DNA of 64,000 bases from Cantharellus purpuraceus (Eukaryota; Basidiomycota; Agaricomycetes; Cantharellales; Hydnaceae): the NCBI GenBank assembly GCA_025174535.1, contig JALBUN010000048.1:1984001-2048000 (forward strand). Reading direction: 5' to 3'. The first letter of the stretch is position 1; each line of letters begins with the position of its first letter. Position numbers and translations under genes: made by a program. Below the pieces are notes generated by a model that saw nothing but the letters and a program-made list of their open reading frames with translations, was not told the origin of the DNA and did not search any database. Below, in pieces: positions 23,886 through 35,721 of the stretch.

Positions 23886-25022
23886 TTTTTTGGGTCCGTC
23901 GCTTTGGTGTCAGACTTGTCCATCATGGCATTGGCGGCATGGCCCTTTGCCTTTGCTGTAGACGAGGTTGCCTTGTTGCAATCCTTGGCTTGGTGGCCAG
24001 GTTTTCTGCAGAACAGACAGAGGTTGTTGTCCATGTGGCGCTGGTGTTCCTGTTGGGTAAGTTTTCCATCCTTCCCCAGCTTGGTGGAGAGGTCTGGAGT
24101 GCTCTTGTGAGCTCCGGAGTTATTGCCAGTTCTGGAGTTGTTCTGACTGGAACCAGAAGTGGTGGCATTACCAGTGTTTGACTTCTGGCCTGAGTTGGCG
24201 GTAGTCTTCTTATTGGACCCCTTGTTGGACTTTGAGGTCATCCGATGATTTGTCTGATTTGTTGATGGCTGAATTTTTGCGGGAGACCTCGGATTGATGT
24301 TCCCAATAACAGGTGTCTATGGATTGGGCGAGTTTGCAAAGGTTTGCCAAAGTATCCAGCTTACCAACGCATGATATCTTGTCCTTGATGCAGGATGGGA
24401 GACCAATGTAAAATTGACATCGGAGTGCAGCGTTGCCCCATTGGACTTTTGGGGCTAGCTGCTGGAAACTCACAATGTATTTTGTGATTTTGTGATTTTC
24501 CTTCATCCAAAGTCAATTGAGTTCATTCTTGGTGTCGGCCTCAGGGTTGTAAGGACCGAAATTGGTCTGAAGTTTCGAGATGAAGTTGGAGTAGTCTTCT
24601 GACCATATAGGGTCATCGGAGTTGTCCATGAGTGCTGGCTCGAAGTAGTCCAGTGTGGTGCCCTTGAGATAGGACATGGCGAAGGTGACCTTTGCCCAAT
24701 TGGATGTGAATGCGTCGGGGCAGTCATGGAAATTCAACTGGCATTGCACCAAGAACGGCTGGAGCTTTCGCGGATTGGAGCCATCAAATGGGTCAGGTTC
24801 CTGGACCAAGGTCCAGGACTTAGGGGCTTGTGGGTTATGGATGCTGCTGGCGAGCAGGGAGATGGCTTGCACCAGATTTGGGGAGGGTGGGGTGTCGTCC
24901 TCTTCATTGATGGCCTCTATGTGGTCTGTTGGTTCTTCAATGACCTTGGGGATGGTGTCGATGCTGGGAGCGGGCACCTCAATGGTTTGTGCGCATTTGG
25001 AATTGGTGGTGGATTGTGGCAT
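23876..25022 (-). pseudogene. gag: Gag of family 1 copy E
   Basis: The best preserved Gag start of the family: ATG at 25022 (MPQSTTNSKCAQT), then the capsid core YLKGTTLDYFEPALM. A TGA at about 24513 replaces the Arg codon kept in copy A-B (NELDR). The C-terminal part has a CCHC knuckle, CLFCRKPGHQAKDC, and runs to 23876. The gag end reads seven A then TGG instead of TAG. Confidence 0.8.
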
Positions 25023-25080
25023 TGGTAGGAGTGAGTATGGCAGTTCGAATATACTGTTACACACTAGGTCTGATTGGTGG

Positions 25081-25380
25081 TCGGAGGTTGGGTCAGAGGT
25101 TGGGTCAGAGGTTGGGTCAGAGGTTGGGTCAGAGGTTGGGTCAGAGGTTGGGTCAGAGGTTGGGTCAGAGGTTGGGTCAGAGGTTGGGTCAGAGGTTGGG
25201 TCAGAGGTTGGGTCAGAGGTTGGGTCAGAGGTTGGGTCAGAGGTTGGGTCAGAGGTTGGGTCAGAGGTTGGGTCAGAGGTTGGGTCAGAGGTTGGGTCAG
25301 AGGTTGGGTCAGAGGTTGGGTCAGAGGTTGGGTCAGAGGTTGGGTCAGAGGTTGGGTCAGAGGTTGGGTCAGAGGTTGGA
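25081..25380 (-). repeat. 12-bp minisatellite inside family 1 LTR (about 25 units)
   Basis: About 25 nearly identical copies of GGTTGGGTCAGA fill 300 bp. They correspond to two to four degenerate units near the 3' end of the other family 1 LTRs. Because 12 is a multiple of three, all frames stay open, which creates spurious long open frames. Confidence 0.95.
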
Positions 25381-26490
25381 GAGGGAGTCAGGGTACGTTG
25401 TGGGGGTCGGAATGGACTTGGCTTCAGCTTATGTGCTGCGCTGTCAGTTCACTTATGGAATAGATCCTATAAGCCTGCGTGCAATGGTCCTAGCAAACAG
25501 ACGGTGTGTAATGCAGTTGTTCAGCACACCAAAGAACAATCAGGTTAAGGGGTAGGGGTAGCACTGAGTAACAGGAAAGTGAAATAGTGCTCTGTGGTTG
25601 GATGAGGATGGGAGCAAAAAGGATGGTCCAGATGGTTGATCGTGCTCTGTGACTGGATGACAATGGGGAGCCCGGTTGGGAGGTACATGAAAGTTGGTCT
25701 CAGGAGATGCAACCTCTCAGTGGCAGAGGGAAATCTGATCATTGAACCAAGGTGCTTTACCTCAGTGTAGAGCTGATGGATTGTGATGTAGAGCGTAGAG
25801 CGTAGACTTAGAGTGTGGACTTTGACTTTAGAGCATTGGCTGAAAACTTGTTGATTGATCCCAAAGGTGAAAACTAGTGCCCTTTTATATACAAATCCCC
25901 AGGGCACAATGACACAATATGTTATGACTATATTCATTAACGTCCAGATCCCCGTCCGATCCACTCAGATCCCCACGCATATGAAATCTATACTCCATTT
26001 GGAAACTGCCGTCTCCATCTACCTGTCCGATCGTCACTGCTGATTCCACCCATCCATCTCCGGTTCCAATTGATGCATCAGCATCACCATAGGAACCTGG
26101 ACATCCGTCCCCATCGGACTCGGACATACTCATGTAAGGCCATCGGCCTTGGAGACCCATCACCGGAGTAATTATTATTAGATTTCAAATATGTAGTTAA
26201 GTTGCCCGACTGGGGACTTCATTCCCCAGTTCGAATATTGAATCACACCTAGTTCCTAAGTCCGATCCTAACTCTCTAAGTCATACTCTGTCTCCAAAAT
26301 CTTGGACACCGGTATCAGTGAGGGTGCAGCACATAAGCTGAAGCCAAGTCCGTTCTGACCCCCACGACGTACTCTGACTCCAATCCAACCTCCGACCTCA
26401 ATCTCTGACCCAATCTCCGACCCAATCTCCGACCCCCAATCGGACCTAGTGCGTAACAGTATATTCGAACTGCCACACTCACTCCTACCA

Positions 26491-27604
26491 ATGCCACGAT
26501 CCACCACCAATTCCGAACGTGCACGAACCGTCGAGGTGCCTGCCCCCAGCATTGACACCATCCCCGAGGTCGTCGAAGAACCACATAGAGGCCATCAATG
26601 AAGAAGACACCCTGCCCTCTCCAAATCTGGCGCAAGCCATCTCCCTGCTCGCCAGCAGCATCCATAACCCACAAGCCCCCAAGTCCCGGACCAAGGTCTG
26701 AGAACCTGACCCATTCGATGGCTCCGATCTGCGCAAGCTCCAGCCGTTCTTGGTGCAATGCCGGTTGAATTTCTGCGACCGCCCCGACGCATTCACATCC
26801 GACCGGGCGAAGGTCACCTTCGCCATGTCCTATCTCAAGGGCACCGCACTGGACTACTTCGAGCCAGCGCTCATGGACGACTCCGATGACCTGATATGGT
26901 CAGAGGACTACTCTGACTTCATCTCCGGTCTGTACAACCCCGAGGCCAATGCCAAAAATGAACTCGATTGACTTCAGATGAAGGAAAATCACAAAATTGC
27001 AAAATACATTGTGAGTTTCCAGCAGCTAGCTCTGAAAGTCCAATGGGGCAACGCCGCACTCCGACACCAATTTTATGTCGGACTCCCATCCTGCATCAAG
27101 GATGAGATATCACACGTCAGTAAGCTGGATACTTTGGTTACCCTTCGCAAGCTCGCCCAATCCATCGACACCCATTATTGGGAATGTCAATCTGAGGTCT
27201 CCTGTGAAAATTCGGTCAACAACAAATTGGACAAATCATCGGACAAGACCCCAAAGTCCAACAAGGGGTCCAATAAGCAGGCCACCGCCAACTCAGGCCA
27301 GAAGTCAAACACAGGTAACGCTGCCGCTTCTGGTTCTGGTCAGAACAACTCCAGCACCAGCAATAACTCCGGAGCTCGCAAGAGTACTCCGGACCTCTCC
27401 ACCAAGCTGGGAAAGGACAGGAAACTCACCCAGCAGGAACGCCAGCGCCACATGGACAACAACCTCTGTCTGTTCTGCGGAAAGCCTGGTCACCAAGCCA
27501 AGGATTGCAACAAGGCAACCTCGTCCGCAGCAAAGGCAAAGGGCCGCACTGCCAACGCCACAACGGACAAGTCTGACGCTAAAGCGATGGACCAAAAAAA
27601 ATAG
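26491..27604 (+). pseudogene. gag: Gag of family 1 copy C-D
   Basis: Capsid and nucleocapsid with the CCHC knuckle CLFCGKPGHQAKDC. It is interrupted by a TGA at about 26699 and another at about 26969 (CGA to TGA), and has lost a few codons near 26930. The gag stop again follows eight A (27594-27601). Confidence 0.8.
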
Positions 27605-29455
27605 TAAGCAGTCCTATAGCCTCCGTACAGGCTGAGGGCTGTGTTGGTACTCCCCATATGACAAACGAGGTCCGCCTGAACGCATCCACTCTTTCCCACT
27701 CCGACTCCCTTACCCCCCTCGTCCACTCCGACTCCATTCCCGATACCGCTATTCAAGCATTAATTGACTCCGCTTCTACTCACTGTTTCCTCAATTCCGC
27801 TTTTTCCAATTTACATAAACTCCATACATACACCATAACTCTGATACCACTCCGATTATTTGATGGCACTACTAATGCTGTTATTTCACGAGCTATAGAT
27901 CTGTCTATCTGTTTTTCTGTTGGATAAATCCAGAACCTTACATTCTATGTTACTCCGCTTGACTCCAGCTGTTCTGTGGTTCTCGGACATAATTGGCTCA
28001 CCCACTACAATCCGTTGATTGACTGGGCATTGGGCCATATCACATTCCGTTCTCCAGTACAGGCTGTGTCATCCCCGATGTCACCAGCAACTATAGGTGC
28101 GAAATTATCTTCCACCTCCGCTGACTCCGCTCCGATAGATATTCCGTCTACCCCTCCGTTTATATCGATGGTGGACGCTATGGTCTTCGCCAGACTAAGC
28201 AAACTGGATGGTTCTCACACATTCCAGGTCCACCTCTCCGATCCAATATTCCTCGCCACTCATTCTGCCCGATCAACTCCACCGGACCTCTCTACGGTTC
28301 CCAAGGAGTATCATGTTCAGCAAGTCTAAAGCCGACTCCCTAGCGGAACACCAACCATATGATCTCAAGATCGAACTGGATGACAACTCCACCCCTCCGC
28401 TTGGTCCTATCTACTTGCTATCCCAAAAAGAGCTACTGGCTCTCTGAACATTCATAGACGAGAACTTGGCCATGGGCTTCATCCGCCCATCCCTATCTCC
28501 TCATGGAGCTCCGGTCCTATTTGTCCGCAAAAAGGACAGATCACTCCGTCTATGCGTCGACTTCTGTGGACTCAACAAGATCACCAAGAAAGACTGATAC
28601 CCCATACCCTGCACCGCAGACCTGCTCGAGAGTCCTCGAAAGGCTAAGATCTATTCCAAAATAGATCTCTGACATGCCTACCATGTAGTCCACATCCAAG
28701 AAGGCGACGAATGGAAAACGACCTTCTGCACACAATATGGATCTTTCAAGTGGTGCATCATGCCCTTCAGACTAACCAATGCGCCGGCCGCCTTCCAGAG
28801 GTTCATGAATGATACCTTTGCCGACCTCCTCGATGTGACCGTCCTCGTTTACTTAGATGACATTCTGGTATATTCAGACAATGAAGAAGAACATCGGACA
28901 CATGTCCAAGAGGTACTCCGATATCTCCGAAAGCATGGCCTCTTCGCCCGCGCTGACAAATGTGAATTCCACTCTGACTCGGTCGAATACCTAGGCTATA
29001 TCCTCTCCCCAGCAGGATTGACAATGTCTGATGACAAAATCAAAGCCATACAGGAATGGCCGGAACCCCAGAAAGTCAAGGACGTACAGTCCTTCCTAGG
29101 GTTCGCCAACTTCTACTGCCGCTTCATTCATGGCTACTCCGATATCACCGTTCCGCTCACCCGACTCACTAGGAAGGGTACCCAATGGAATTTCACTGAC
29201 GAATGTAGACAGAGCTTTGAGACCTTGAAGAAGGCCTTTACTTCCACTCCAATACTGACTCATTGGGTTCCAGATGTTCCTATCCTATTAGAGACCGATG
29301 CCTCTGACTATGCACTTGCTGCGATCCTGTCCATCATCTCTCCGGACGACGGACAAGTCCACCTGATCGCTTTTCACTCACATACATTTATGCCCCCTGA
29401 ACTGAACTATGACGTCCATGACAAAGAGCTCCTTGCCATATATGAAGCCTTCCGG
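27605..29455 (+). pseudogene. pol: Pol fragment of family 1 copy C-D (protease, RT, part of RNase H)
   Basis: Protease box changed to DSAST. RT motif VYLDDILVYSDNEEEH is intact at about 28850, and RNase H start LLETDASDYALAAIL follows. Stops occur at 27925, 28445, 28595 and elsewhere. Coding sequence stops abruptly at TATGAAGCCTTCCGG, where the family 2 LTR begins. Confidence 0.85.
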
Positions 29456-30883
29456 TGACGAGCCAGGACGTATCGAGGACGTATATCGAACCACTCTGAC
29501 AGTCCAACTCCGCCAGCGTCTTTTCATGTCAACTTTTAAATAGCACCGCAACTCCCTCTCTACCTCAGTCTCTAATTCTAGCCATCGATCGTCACTCATG
29601 TTTCATCGCCATCGATCATTATCAGCCTTCAATTCACACCAATCCTTTCATCATCATTCACATGGCTTCCAATTCTATTCCCCTCTCCAACATCTCTTCT
29701 AATAATACATCACACTGGTCTCTGGACACAGAGGACTATCAAAAATACACCGAGCTCCATGGACATGTTAAGCCACCTCCACGTGTCAAAATACTTCCAA
29801 AACTCTTTCAACGTCCAAGATCCCCACCATGTCTCTCTTATGCCATTGGCAATCCCATATTCTTTCACAATTCCGTTGAACTATATACATTCCTTGGCAT
29901 TTCGCCTCTATATCATAACACGAATAGATGAGTCAAACGTGAGGTAGAATTTCAGTCACCATTGCCGACCTATCCTCCCACTTCAATCCAACTCAGGTTA
30001 CATCGTGTCAGGCAAAGGGACCGAATACCCTTGGAACGGGATACCATATGGAGACGTATCACTAAGACAATAAGGAGTATTTGTTGTGGATGCTGACTGA
30101 AGTCCTCATGTGACTCAGGGTCAATTTACCTTCAGAGCCGTATGGAAGATGGTATTGGTGGATGTTTCTATTGTTCTTTTATATGACTCACCCCTGTTTC
30201 ATCTTTTAATTCATTCATACACAACTTACTCATCCTTGTTCTATTTTTGGTTCTTTTATTACTCATCACCCCCTATTCTTACAAAGATTACCCCTATCTG
30301 TCGCTTCATTTCTCCATGATTTCCCCATTAGTAGTTCAACTTCACATGCTTCATCAGCTGGCTTGATCAGCATTTCTTGCATCATATTGCATCATTTGCT
30401 CTTCCTATTGTGTCGTTGTGCCCTGGGGATTTGTATATAAAAGGGCACTAGTTTTCACCTTTGGAAGGAATCAACAAGTTTTCAGCCAACGCTCTAAAGT
30501 CAAAGTCCACGCTCTAAGTCTACGCTCTACGCTCTACATCACAATCCATCATCTCTACACTGAGGTAAAACACCTTGGTTCAACGATCAGATTTCCCTCC
30601 TCCACCGAGAGGTTGCTTCTCTTGAAACCAGCTTTCGCGTACCTCCCAACCAGGCTCCCCATTGTCATCCAGTCACAGAGCACGATCAGCCATTGGGACT
30701 GACCTTTTGCTCCCATCCTCATCCAACCACAGAGCACTATTCCACTTCCCTGTTACTAAGTGCTACCTCTACCCCTCGACCTGATTGATCTTTGGAGTGC
30801 TGAACAACTGCGTTACACACTGTCTGTTTGCTAGGACCGTTGCGCGCAGGCTTATAGGATCTATTCCTTAAGCAAACCGACAT
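29456..30883 (+). repeat. Family 2 LTR inside copy C-D
   Basis: 1428 bp, TGACGAGCC...AACCGACA, aligned throughout with the split family 2 LTR on the opposite strand. Flanking bases (CCGG on the left, TCGG on the right) do not form a target duplication. About 3 kb of pol and antisense-gene sequence expected between the flanks is missing, so it looks like a product of recombination between two separate insertions. Confidence 0.75.
30434..30443 (+). promoter_or_regulatory. Candidate TATA box of family 2 LTR
   Basis: TATATAAAAG occurs in the middle of the 1.4-kb LTR and is conserved in the minus-strand copy near 25,890. Position and sequence suit a pol II core promoter that marks the U3/R boundary. 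Not tested. Confidence 0.4.
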
Positions 30884-31372
30884 CGGCACACTTGGACTTC
30901 CTGGACTGGTCGCCCCTGCCCTGGTCACCTCCTCCTCTACCTCCATGGCGGCTTCCAGCTCGTGCGCCTGCTCCTCCACTTCCTTCAGTCTCGCGGCCTC
31001 CATTGCTGCCGCAAGTTCCTTTACCATGTGGGCCCTCTCGGCCTTCACTTCCTCCTCTTTCCTTCTCTGTTCCGTCTTCACCGCCTCTTTCCACCTCTGC
31101 TCTTCCTCCTCCTTCTGTCTCTGTTCCACCTCCTCCTCCTCCTTGCATCTCTGTTCCGCCTCCTCCTCCTTCTTGCGTCTCCATTCTGTTTCCTCCTCCT
31201 CCTTCCATCTCCATTCCTCCTCCTCCTCCTCCTTCCGTCTCCATTCCACTTCCTCTTTCCATTTCCACTCCTCTTCCTCTTCTTTCCGTCGGGCCAAGAG
31301 CAGCTGCTCAAGCTCGGCCACGCTCATGCTTGCCAAAGGGTTTGACATCGTTGAGGATAAGACCTCAATCAT
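30884..31372 (-). pseudogene. N-terminal part of antisense coiled-coil gene in copy C-D
   Basis: Starts MIEVLSSTMSNPLASMSVAE, matching the antisense gene of copy A-B, with a less regular Glu/Lys/Arg coiled coil. It is truncated by the family 2 LTR at 30883. Confidence 0.7.
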
Positions 31373-33398
31373 GCCCCTCTTTTTATATGTCTCCAGACCC
31401 CCAGTATAACTCCGACTGCACCCAACCGTCTCACCTATTCAATCCACGGACATGAGGCCTCAGGGGCTCGGCCTTAAATGGGAAGATACTGTTATGACTA
31501 TATTCATTAACATCCAGATCCCTGTCCGATCCACAGATCCCCACGCATATGAAATCTATACTCCATTTGGAAACCGCCGTCTCCATTCACCTGTCCGATT
31601 GTCACCGCTGATTCCGCCCATCCGTCTCCGGTTCCAATTGATGCATCAGCATCACCATAGGAACCTGGACATCCGTCCCCATCGGACTCGGACATACTTA
31701 TGTAAGGCCGTTGGCCTCGGAGACCCATCACCGGAGTAATTATTATTAGATTTCAAAATATGTATTTAAGTTGCCCGACTGGGGACTTCATTCCCCAGTT
31801 CGAATATTGAATCACGCCTAGTTCCTAAGTCTGATCCTAACTCTCTAAGTCGTACTCCATCTCCAAAATCTCGGACACCAGTATCAGTGACGGCGCAGCA
31901 CATAAGCTGAAGCCAAGTCCGTTCCGACCCCCATGACGTACTCTGACTCCAACCCAACCTCCGACCTCGATCTCCGACCCAATCTCTGACCCAATCTCTG
32001 ACCCAATCTCTGACCCCCAATTGGACCTAGTGTGTAACACAATATGAGGAGCAAATGATGCAATATGATGCAAGAAATGCTGATCAAGCCAGCTGATGAA
32101 GCATGTGAAGTTGAACTACTAATGGGGAAATCATGGAGAAATGAAGTGACAGATAGAGGTAATCTTTGTAAGAATAGGAGGTGATGAGTAATAAAAGAAC
32201 CAAAAATAGAACAAGGATGAGTAAGTCATGTATGAATGAATTAAAAGATGAAACAGGGGTGAGTCATATAAAAGAACAATAGAAACATCCACCAATACCA
32301 TCTTCTCTATGGCTCTGAAGATAAATTGACCCTGAGTCACATGAGGACTTCAGTCAGCATCCACAACAAATACTCCTTATTGTCTTAGTGATACGTCTCC
32401 ATATGGTATCCCATTCCAAGGGTATTTGGTCCCTTTGCCTGACACGATGTAACCTGAGTTGGATTGAAGTGGGAGGATAGGTCAGCGATGGCAACTGAAA
32501 CTCTACCTCACATTCAACTCTTCTATCCGTGTTACAATATAGAGGCGAAATGCCAAGGAATGTATATGGTTCAACGGAATTGTGAAAGAATATGGGATCG
32601 CCAATGGCATAAGAAAGACATGGTGGGGATCTTGGACGTTGAAAGAGTTTTGGAAGTATTTTGATATGTGGAGGTGGCTTAACATGCCCATGGAGCTCAG
32701 TGTATTTTTGATAGTCCTCCATGTCCAGAGACCAGTGTGATGTATTATTAGAAGAGATGTTGGAGAGAGGAATAGAATTGGAAGCCATGTGAATGGTGAT
32801 GAAAGGATTGGTGTGAATAGAAGGCTGATAATGATCGATGGCGATGAAACACGAGTGACAATCGATGGCTAGAATTAGAGACTGAGGTGGAGAGGGAGTT
32901 GTGGCACTATTTAAAAGTTTGATATGAAAAGACACTGGTGGAGTTGGACTGTCAGAGTGGTTCATTATATGTCCTTGATGCGTCCTGGCTCATCAGCGCC
33001 CTCACTAATACCAGTGTCCAAGATTTCAGAGACAGAGTATGACTTAGATAGTTAGGATTGGACTTAGGAACTAGGCATGATTCGAACTGGGGATGAGGTC
33101 CCCAGTCAGGCAGCTTAAATACATATTTGAAATCTAATAATAATTACTCTGGTGATGGGTCTCTGAGGCTGACGGCCTTACATGAGTATGTCCAAGTCTG
33201 ATGGGGATGGATGTCTGGGTTCCTATGGTGATGCTGATGCATCAATTGGAACTGGACATGGATGGTCGAGATTTGGTGGTGACAATCGGACAGATAAATG
33301 GAGACGTGATGGTTTCCAAATGGAGTATAGATTTCATATGTGCGGGGATCTGAGTGGATCGGACAGGGATCTGGGCATTAATGAAGATAGTCATAACA

Positions 33399-34449
33399 GC
33401 CATGCCATTCTGTACCATTTGGAGTACTGAAGTGACATTTATGTGACCTAGCCAGCAGTGCCAAGTCCTTGCATCTGCTTGGGAGATAGGTTTAGCATTC
33501 ACAGTCAGTGCTACATTAGGTAGATGGCTTTTCAGTTCAGAGGGAGCTGCCCATGCATGTAGTATGTATAAGTCTCCTTCTCTGCTGGCTTCACCAACTA
33601 ACTGATGCTGCTGGTTTAGGATTCAACAGCCATCCTTTTCAAAACTGACATGTAGGCCATTTTGAGTGAGGCTAGAGACTGATAGGAGGTTGCCCTGGAT
33701 ATCTGGTATGTGTAGTACATTTTGGAAGATGGCTGAGAACTGATGGTCTCCCAGATCCATCTTGAGGGGTACACAGCCTTTTCCAATTGCCAGGATGTAT
33801 TGCTCATCACCAAGCCAGACCTTTTGAGGTGGGTAAAGCTCCTTGTATGTTGCAAACCATTCTTGGTGTGCACTCATTGGTGCAGATGTGCCAGAATCAA
33901 TGATCCACTTGTCTGCCATATATCTGTATGATGCAAGCTTATCAGCAACAAAGAGTTGGATAGGGTCATTGGTTTCAGCCTGTGCAATTTTAGCTACAGC
34001 ATCTTTTTTTCCCTTTTTGGATTTCTCCTCTTTTGGTTTGCTTTTGGGCTTGTTGCATTCACCAGTGTGCCACTTGCTGCAGTTACTGCATTTCTTCTTC
34101 TTCTCCTTTGAATTCTTGTTTGGTTTTGCAGCAGGGCAGAATCTGGCCATGAGCACAGTCTGAACTGCAGTCTCTCACCTTTGGGATTCCTCAGCAAGGA
34201 TCCTGGCTGTGACATCTTCCATTGTCTGATCATCTACTGACATTAGGATTGTCTGCAAGGTTGAATAGGATGGTGGTAGTGAGAGAATGATGGCTATTGA
34301 TACAAGTTTGTCATTGATCTTGTTCTTGAGTGCTCTGAGAGTCCATGCAGTTCACCACATCTTATTGATTTGGGGCTTGAGTGGCTCTGTGTCCATGAGG
34401 CTGCTACAAAACAATTCTCCAATCAGGTAGGCTACCTTTTGTGTGCCTT
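33399..34449 (-). pseudogene. Ty1/copia gag-protease-preintegrase fragment
   Basis: On the minus strand it reads copia Gag (LPPSYSTLQTILMSV, MEDVTARILAEESQR), a CCHC-like knuckle CSNCSKWHTGEC, protease WIIDSGTSAPM and the pre-integrase motif TWHCWLGHINVTSVLQM. It is cut at 33398 by family 1 copy E and at 34449 by a solo LTR. At least one in-frame stop (about 34160) separates Gag from the rest. Confidence 0.85.
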
Positions 34450-35025
34450 TGTTACGCACTAGGTCCGATTGGGGGTTGGAGGTTGGGTTGGAGGTTGGGT
34501 TGGAGGTTGGGTTGGAGGTTGGGTTGGAGGTTGGGTTGGAGGTTGGGTTGGAGGTTGGGTTGGGGTCGGAATACGTCATGGGGGTTGGAACAGACTTGGC
34601 TTCAGCTTATGTGCTGCGCCCTCACTAATACCGGTGTCCGAGATTTCAGAGACGGAGTACGACTTAGAGAGTTAGGATCGGACTTAGGAGCTAGGCGTGA
34701 TTTGATATTCGAACTGGGGAATGAAGTCCCCAGTCGGCCAACTTAAATACATATTTGAAATCTAATAATAATTACTCCAGTGATGGGTCTCCGAGGCCGA
34801 CGGCCTTACGTGAGTATGTCCGAGTCCGATGGGGACGGATGTCCGGGTTCCTATGGTGATGCTGATGCATCAATCGGAACCAGAGACGGATGGGTGGAAT
34901 CGGCGGTGACGATCGGACAGGTAAATGGAGATGTAGCGGTTTCCAAATGGAGTATAGATTTCATGTGCGCGGGGATCTGAGTGGATCGGATGGGGATCTG
35001 GACGTTAATGAATATCATCATAACA
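34450..35025 (-). repeat. Solo LTR of family 1 with short 12-bp array
   Basis: 576 bp, TGTTACGCAC...CATAACA, minus orientation, no internal region attached. It contains about seven copies of GGTTGGGTTGGA (34478-34563). The flanking five bases do not match, so it may be the end product of a rearrangement. Confidence 0.85.
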
Positions 35026-35721
35026 TGGTCATGGTTTAAAACAGGTGACTAGACAATTGACTTTGACGACAACTTATAGTGTAGGCACAGGGCCCATAAC
35101 CTATTGCACAGTAAAGAGGGAGACTAGAGCTGAAAATACTATAGGTTGACTGTCAGAGAAAAAACTGTGTAAAAAAAACAAGTAGAGTACAAACCTCAAT
35201 CTTATAAAAAACAAAAACTGAAGTTACCAAAAGAAAAAATTTCCTTTATATATCCCGCGTCTAATCCAACTCAGTAGCAGCACAGCACCAAACAACATGA
35301 GTGTTTGTGGACCATCATGTATCCATGAATGCGCTCCCGCGATTCCAACAAGTCCCATGGCACGCAAAGATAACTACATAAATTTGACAAAAGATCTCCG
35401 TGCATACCAGCAGAATTACCCAGTAATGTAATTCGTGTGGAGTGGGGCGGATGGGCAGCTGCGAGAGATCGCCGCTGATCATGAGGAACCGCTATGGGCG
35501 GTAGTAGGCGTAGCTATTGGCTCCGCGGCACTCGAGATACAACTGCCGTCGTGACACGCAAGGGTGGCCGAACGAAGACGTCACACATACACCTCAGTAG
35601 CTGTAGTTATGTGCCGTATACACCTGTCGTCCAAATGTTTCGACGTGGCATGCACGCGTCCTCTCGGCAAGCTGCAGCAGTGGAAGGATTTAAGTAGAAC
35701 GCATGAAAAGCCTCCAAGTGC
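35026..35721. other. Host DNA between transposon cluster and next gene
   Basis: CpG content returns. TTTATATATCCCGCG (35244-35258) and a short ATG frame at 35296 look like a promoter and a broken first exon, but no motif or splice chain could be supported. Otherwise likely the promoter of the gene starting at 35722. Confidence 0.35.

Larger units (their letters stand above)
25920..32039 (+). mobile_element. Family 1 chromovirus copy C-D, inserted in a family 2 LTR
   Basis: LTRs are at 25920-26458 and 31490-32039. The 5-bp target duplication CAATA is exact (25915-25919 and 32040-32044), and removing the element restores a continuous family 2 LTR. Internal order is gag, protease, partial RT/RNase H, then a family 2 LTR (29456-30883) in place of the rest of RNase H, integrase and chromodomain, then the end of the antisense gene and the 3' LTR. 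It is therefore defective by deletion, although its CpG content is high and its RT catalytic box is intact. Confidence 0.9.
25446..32986 (-). mobile_element. Solo LTR of family 2 (1.42 kb), minus strand, split by copy C-D
   Basis: The two parts, 32986-32040 and 25919-25446, join to 1421 bp that starts TGATGAGCCAGGACGC and ends GAACTGACA on the minus strand. It lies in LTR E with a 4-bp duplication GCGC on both sides (25442-25445 and 32987-32990). It contains a TATA-like TATATAAAAGGG but no coding domains, so a solo LTR of a separate retrotransposon family is the best reading. A short non-autonomous element is possible. Confidence 0.7.
23595..33398 (-). mobile_element. Family 1 copy E, minus strand, truncated and interrupted
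   Basis: The minus-strand 5' LTR occupies 32987-33398 plus 25055-25445, interrupted by the block 25446-32986. Downstream on the minus strand come gag (25022 to 23876) and protease (to 23595), where the element is cut by LTR B of the neighbouring copy. No RT, integrase or 3' LTR survive. The outer LTR edge at 33398 sits inside a copia coding region, so this copy inserted into copia. Confidence 0.85.

Noticed and set aside
25081..25380. Possible CRISPR-like array
   Set aside because: Units are contiguous with no spacers, and the organism is a fungus.
24989..25555. Long open frames coding for repeated GWVR, LGQR or EVGS units
   Set aside because: They are the three readings of the 12-bp minisatellite within an LTR. 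No start context or conservation outside the array.
32354..32965. 203-codon minus-strand frame in the family 2 LTR
   Set aside because: Its plus-strand counterpart at 29.66-30.1 kb is broken by stops and has no motif. The TG...CA ends, TATA box and GCGC duplication indicate an LTR. A small LTR-encoded protein cannot be fully excluded.
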